The notes below the pieces were generated by a model. That model did not search any database and was not told the origin of the DNA. It worked only from the letters and a program-made list of their open reading frames with translations. From positions 6,084 to 62,421 of the forward strand of contig NZ_KE384143.1 of the NCBI RefSeq assembly GCF_000424145.1: DNA of 56,338 nucleotides, given 5' to 3'. Below, one piece after another: positions 53,880 through 56,338 of this stretch (the stretch's first letter is position 1; each line of letters opens with the position of its first letter). This DNA is from Butyrivibrio sp. AC2005. Its GTDB lineage: Bacteria > Bacillota > Clostridia > Lachnospirales > Lachnospiraceae. The translations under genes were made by a program, and so were the position numbers.

Positions 53880-55205
53880 ATGGTATTGTGCCGATGGGTT
53901 TTTGCACACTCTCCTATCAAACCTGTGATCTTTAATGTTACAAATATACGAGGTTGCATTAGAACAAGAGTTGTTTACGTGCATTACGATAGTATCATTT
54001 ATTTTATGTACAGATTAAAAAAACAAAAAATACACTTTATGGTTCAGAGGATAATTAATAGTGCCTTTTGGAAAAAACAAAAGAAGATAAGCGGTCTTGA
54101 TATGGGGAAGAAGAACTATTATGCTATCGATTTGTTTAAATTTATTTTTGCTTTTTGTGTGGTGGCTATACATACAGGGCCATTAGATGGATGTATGTTA
54201 AGTGTTGTTAGTACATTTTATGATATCTTTGTCGCTATAGCTGTCCCTTTTTTCTTTATATCATCGGGCTTTTTTCTGGCACAAAAGATGCAATATCCTT
54301 TTCAAATCGAAGCAAATGAGATAATCTTAAAAAAATATATAAAGAAAAACGTGAAACTATATTTAATTTGGTCTGTTATATATTTTCCATTGGCCTTAGT
54401 CCATTTTGCTTCTAGGAAAATTCAACCATTAAGAGCGGTAATGCTTTATGTGCGAAGGCTTATTTTTATAGGCTAGCAGTATAATTCATGGCATTTATGG
54501 TATTTGCTCTCCACAATATATGCATTGTTATTTATTATGTTTTTGCTAAAAAGGAAACAATCTATACAGAGAATTGTATTGATTGGTAGTGGACTTTTTC
54601 TTATTGGGATAGGGATAACATATCTTACAATTTATTATGAGGGAAGTCTTATTCAGGTAGTTGATATTATAAAAAAGATGCTAGTTTATTCAATTGAAAA
54701 TGGAAGAATATTACAAGGCTTTTTTTATATACCTGTTGGAATGATGTTATCAAAAAAAACAATAGGAAAGCAGAGAGGGTGGACATTACTGTTTGTTGGT
54801 CTTATTTCAAATTATTATATCAAAGATCCTGGTATTAGTACTATTTTTGAAGCTATTTCATCAATTGGATTATTTGCAGTGGTCGAAGGGATTTGTTTTG
54901 TAGATTCAAGGGTATTTCCATTTGTAAGAAAAATGAGTACAGTTATTTATTTTATTCATATGTATGTATGGAGTTTTTATTACAAAATCATTTATGGAAA
55001 AAAAACATATGGATTGGATAGTTTTATAGTGACTTCTATTATAAGTAGCATAATTGCTATTGCTTATATTTATACTAAGAAGCGTGTTGAAAAAAGGGTA
55101 ATCGATTTTCTTGAGGGTTTCCCAAAGTTAATGAGGGTCAGTCGTGAGGGGCTGGCCCTTTTTTTAGTGGAGTTCGTGAGGGTTATTCGTGAGGGGCGTT
55201 CGTGA
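53880..55205 (+). pseudogene. Acyltransferase-3 (OafA-like) membrane protein split by an in-frame TAG
   Basis: The segments 53880-54476 and 54504-55205 are in the same frame. Only TAG at 54474-54476 interrupts, in the middle of a continuous family motif: LIFIG, stop, QYNSWHLWYLLSTIYALL. The likely natural start is ATG 54102 (MGKKNYYAIDLFKFIFAF), though its SD is poor; the longer N-terminus looks unlike the family. FCVVAIHTGPLD carries the conserved His. The C-terminus runs on through a hairpin and GTGAGGG repeats (about 30 unusual residues), so the original stop may also be lost. Such enzymes O-acetylate envelope glycans. Confidence 0.8.
55133..55167 (+). terminator. Hairpin with T8 inside the acyltransferase frame
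   Basis: AGGGTCAG / CTGGCCCT (one G-T pair) followed by TTTTTTT. It lies within the extended reading frame, suggesting the gene originally ended before it. Confidence 0.7.
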
Positions 55206-55236
55206 GGGTCATTCATGAGGGGCAAACTTGAGGGTC
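55172..55236. repeat. 26-bp G-rich tandem repeat, two units and a partial
   Basis: The units at 55172-55197 and 55198-55223 share GTTCGTGAGGGT and ATGAGGGGC or GTGAGGGGC endings; a partial unit starts at 55224. The half-unit TCGTGAGGG also occurs at about 55142. Confidence 0.8.
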
Positions 55237-55260
55237 TGGAGTTATGATTCCAGACCCTCT
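55231..55260. repeat. 11-bp perfect hairpin GAGGGTCTGGA / TCCAGACCCTC
   Basis: It lies just downstream, on the minus strand, of the small gene and transposase remnant. It could be a transposon-end structure or a terminator without a T tract. Confidence 0.6.
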
Positions 55261-55266
55261 AATAAG

Positions 55267-55464
55267 TTACAGTAAAATAGGATAATCAATTCCATGTTCA
55301 TCAAGGATTGCCTGCAGCTCCAGGATGTAGTTGTATTGCTTTTCTATCTCTATCCAGTTGCCATGGCAAAGTGAGTCTGCTTCTTCTATCTCCTGAAGCG
55401 TTATCTGATAATCCTCCCATTTGATACATTTATGGTCTTTACTGAAAGCACAATAATCAAGCAT
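55267..55464 (-). CDS. Small unknown protein beside the transposase remnant
   Basis: It has 65 aa, no signal or membrane segment, and a Glu-rich helical middle. It starts 12 bp after the transposase stop with an AGGAGG SD (CCTCCT at about 55473 on the plus strand), so it is probably read with it. I do not know the family; its position suggests it travels with the element. Confidence 0.6.
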   Translation of the reverse strand: MLDYCAFSKDHKCIKWEDYQITLQEIEEADSLCHGNWIEIEKQYNYILELQAILDEHGIDYPILL

Positions 55465-55476
55465 TTGTTAGTCCTC

Positions 55477-55989
55477 CTAAAATTCATCTTCTTCAAAGTA
55501 AACGACAGGGTTATAATCCGATACTCCGTTAAGTATAGGAGCGGATCTGGTTGAATACAGAAACCTATTGCGGAAGTGTTCAAAGTTTCTGAAGCCTCTG
55601 CCCATGCGCTTCAGATCCTTTATTTTCCTGTTTATTGATTCAATAGGACCGTTGGAAAGCCTGCTGTCATAGATTTTTCCATTTCCCATTTTTTCAACCA
55701 TTATGAAAGAATTGATTATGGGATCTTCAAATTTTTCAAGAAGTGAGGCAAAATCGCGGAATATATCATGCCGGGAACTTCTGTATTCTTTTATCAGCAC
55801 AGCTATTTCCAGTCTTGCTGAATGAGGATTGCCGCTGTTGCGTGAATTGAACTGCACATACTTTTCTTTAAGATCCCTGAATTCTTGAAGGTTGGGATCT
55901 ATTCTGAATAGAGCGTCTTCATAATCAAATGTGTTCATAAGCCTGTGGAAATGTGGATCCATACGAAGATCCTGATGGTAATAATACTA
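55477..55989 (-). pseudogene. ISL3-type transposase, C-terminal remnant
   Basis: 161 residues follow ATG at 55962. The C-terminal signature RLSNGPIESINRKIKDLKR then GFRNFEHFRNRFLY is that of ISL3 DDE transposases, which normally exceed 400 aa. Translating upstream in frame adds eight residues and then hits TAG at 55987-55989. Beyond it the same frame is open for 52 more codons up to 56145, but I cannot match that part to ISL3. The N-terminal zinc and catalytic parts are therefore lost or unrecognisable, and the element cannot move by itself. Confidence 0.75.
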
Positions 55990-56338
55990 ATAGTTTTTGC
56001 ATTTACACATTTTTTCATTATTATCTCTTCCTATTCTGTCAAGCCTGAAAATACGATTTTTACTGGCTTTGACGATTTTGTTATTCCTCAAAACAAGAGC
56101 CAAAGGTGATGAATTGTCATAGTATCTTGTACTGAATAGCCGATTTCAGGTAGCACTAATAAAGCATCCTCTTGTTTGCTCTATAAAGGCCATTTCTCCT
56201 TTGATCAACTATGATGGCTAACCTTCCGTGTCTAAAGGGATCGTGTCCCAACTTCCTTCGTCCAGCCAATTCATACACCAAGTGCCAGCAAAGCTCCTAA
56301 ACAGGGTCAAGCCCTAGGGAAAATACCACCGCCAGCTA
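55990..56338. other. Unassigned remnants at the window end
   Basis: No gene can be supported. On the minus strand a 52-codon frame (55990-56145) continues from the transposase frame and contains SPLALVLRNNKIVKASK. A second short frame, about 56156-56296, contains GRRKLGHDPFRHGRLAIIV. Both lack starts and look like fragments, probably of mobile elements. Confidence 0.35.

Noticed and set aside
56156..56296. 47-codon minus-strand frame near the window end
   Set aside because: No start codon, a stop on both sides and no recognisable family; listed only as a remnant.

Overview
The window looks like the chromosome of a Lachnospiraceae-type, low-GC Firmicute, most like the Butyrivibrio/Pseudobutyrivibrio group. 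This is an inference from gene content and protein style: GGAGG ribosome binding sites, QueH, ArgRS with a TTG start, GH3/GH13/GH16 enzymes, AraC-controlled sugar transport, DUF6273/LRR surface proteins and an ISL3-type transposase. No rRNA is present. The two tRNA genes are Trp(CCA) on the minus strand and Met(CAT) on the plus strand.

Layout. 1-7300: the 3' part of an acidic repeat/membrane protein, hisH-hisF, ung, then lysA overlapping a Xer-like recombinase that has lost two catalytic residues. 7301-7686: a long inverted repeat and a 23-bp tandem array running into the 3' end of aroF/G (minus). 9000-13200: a truncated propeller-sensor remnant, tRNA-Trp, a GH13 lipoprotein, a VanZ protein, a small unknown gene and a TetR regulator. 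13260-22016: purL, then carA-carB, with copies of a two-hairpin repeat and a 37-bp tandem array around them. 22068-27975: a COG0523 GTPase, then a vWA lipoprotein, a sigma factor and a membrane protein fusing an anti-sigma-like N-terminus to a CapA-like phosphatase domain, then a NUDIX hydrolase. 27996-35058: a divergent AraC regulator and a sugar ABC transporter with a GH3 glycosidase. 35150-40579: GNAT, QueH, MBL hydrolase, PfkB kinase, MGMT-like protein and ArgRS. 40857-45778: a surface protein split by one in-frame stop, an M42 peptidase and a diguanylate cyclase.

45968-50560 is the most unusual part. An intact tRNA-Met with its own promoter and terminator is followed by a GC-rich structured stretch, then a decayed copy of the tRNA 3' end plus terminator. 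Next come two adjacent two-gene modules: an unrecognised charged protein overlapping a HipA-like kinase, and an OLD/AAA15-type ATPase followed by a DUF4276-like (TOPRIM-like) protein. The second pair resembles split OLD/AbiL/PARIS anti-phage systems. The segment ends at a terminator that resembles the tRNA terminators. I read it as a probable defence island inserted beside tRNA-Met.

50648-55205 holds cell-envelope genes: a GT39-like membrane glycosyltransferase, an in-frame VanZ-GH16 fusion that keeps an internal start site, and an acyltransferase split by an in-frame TAG. From 55231 to the end there is a decayed ISL3-type transposon fragment and unassigned remnants.

All function calls come from reading the sequence. 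No database search, alignment or folding program was run. Start codons were chosen by eye from Shine-Dalgarno spacing and family length.
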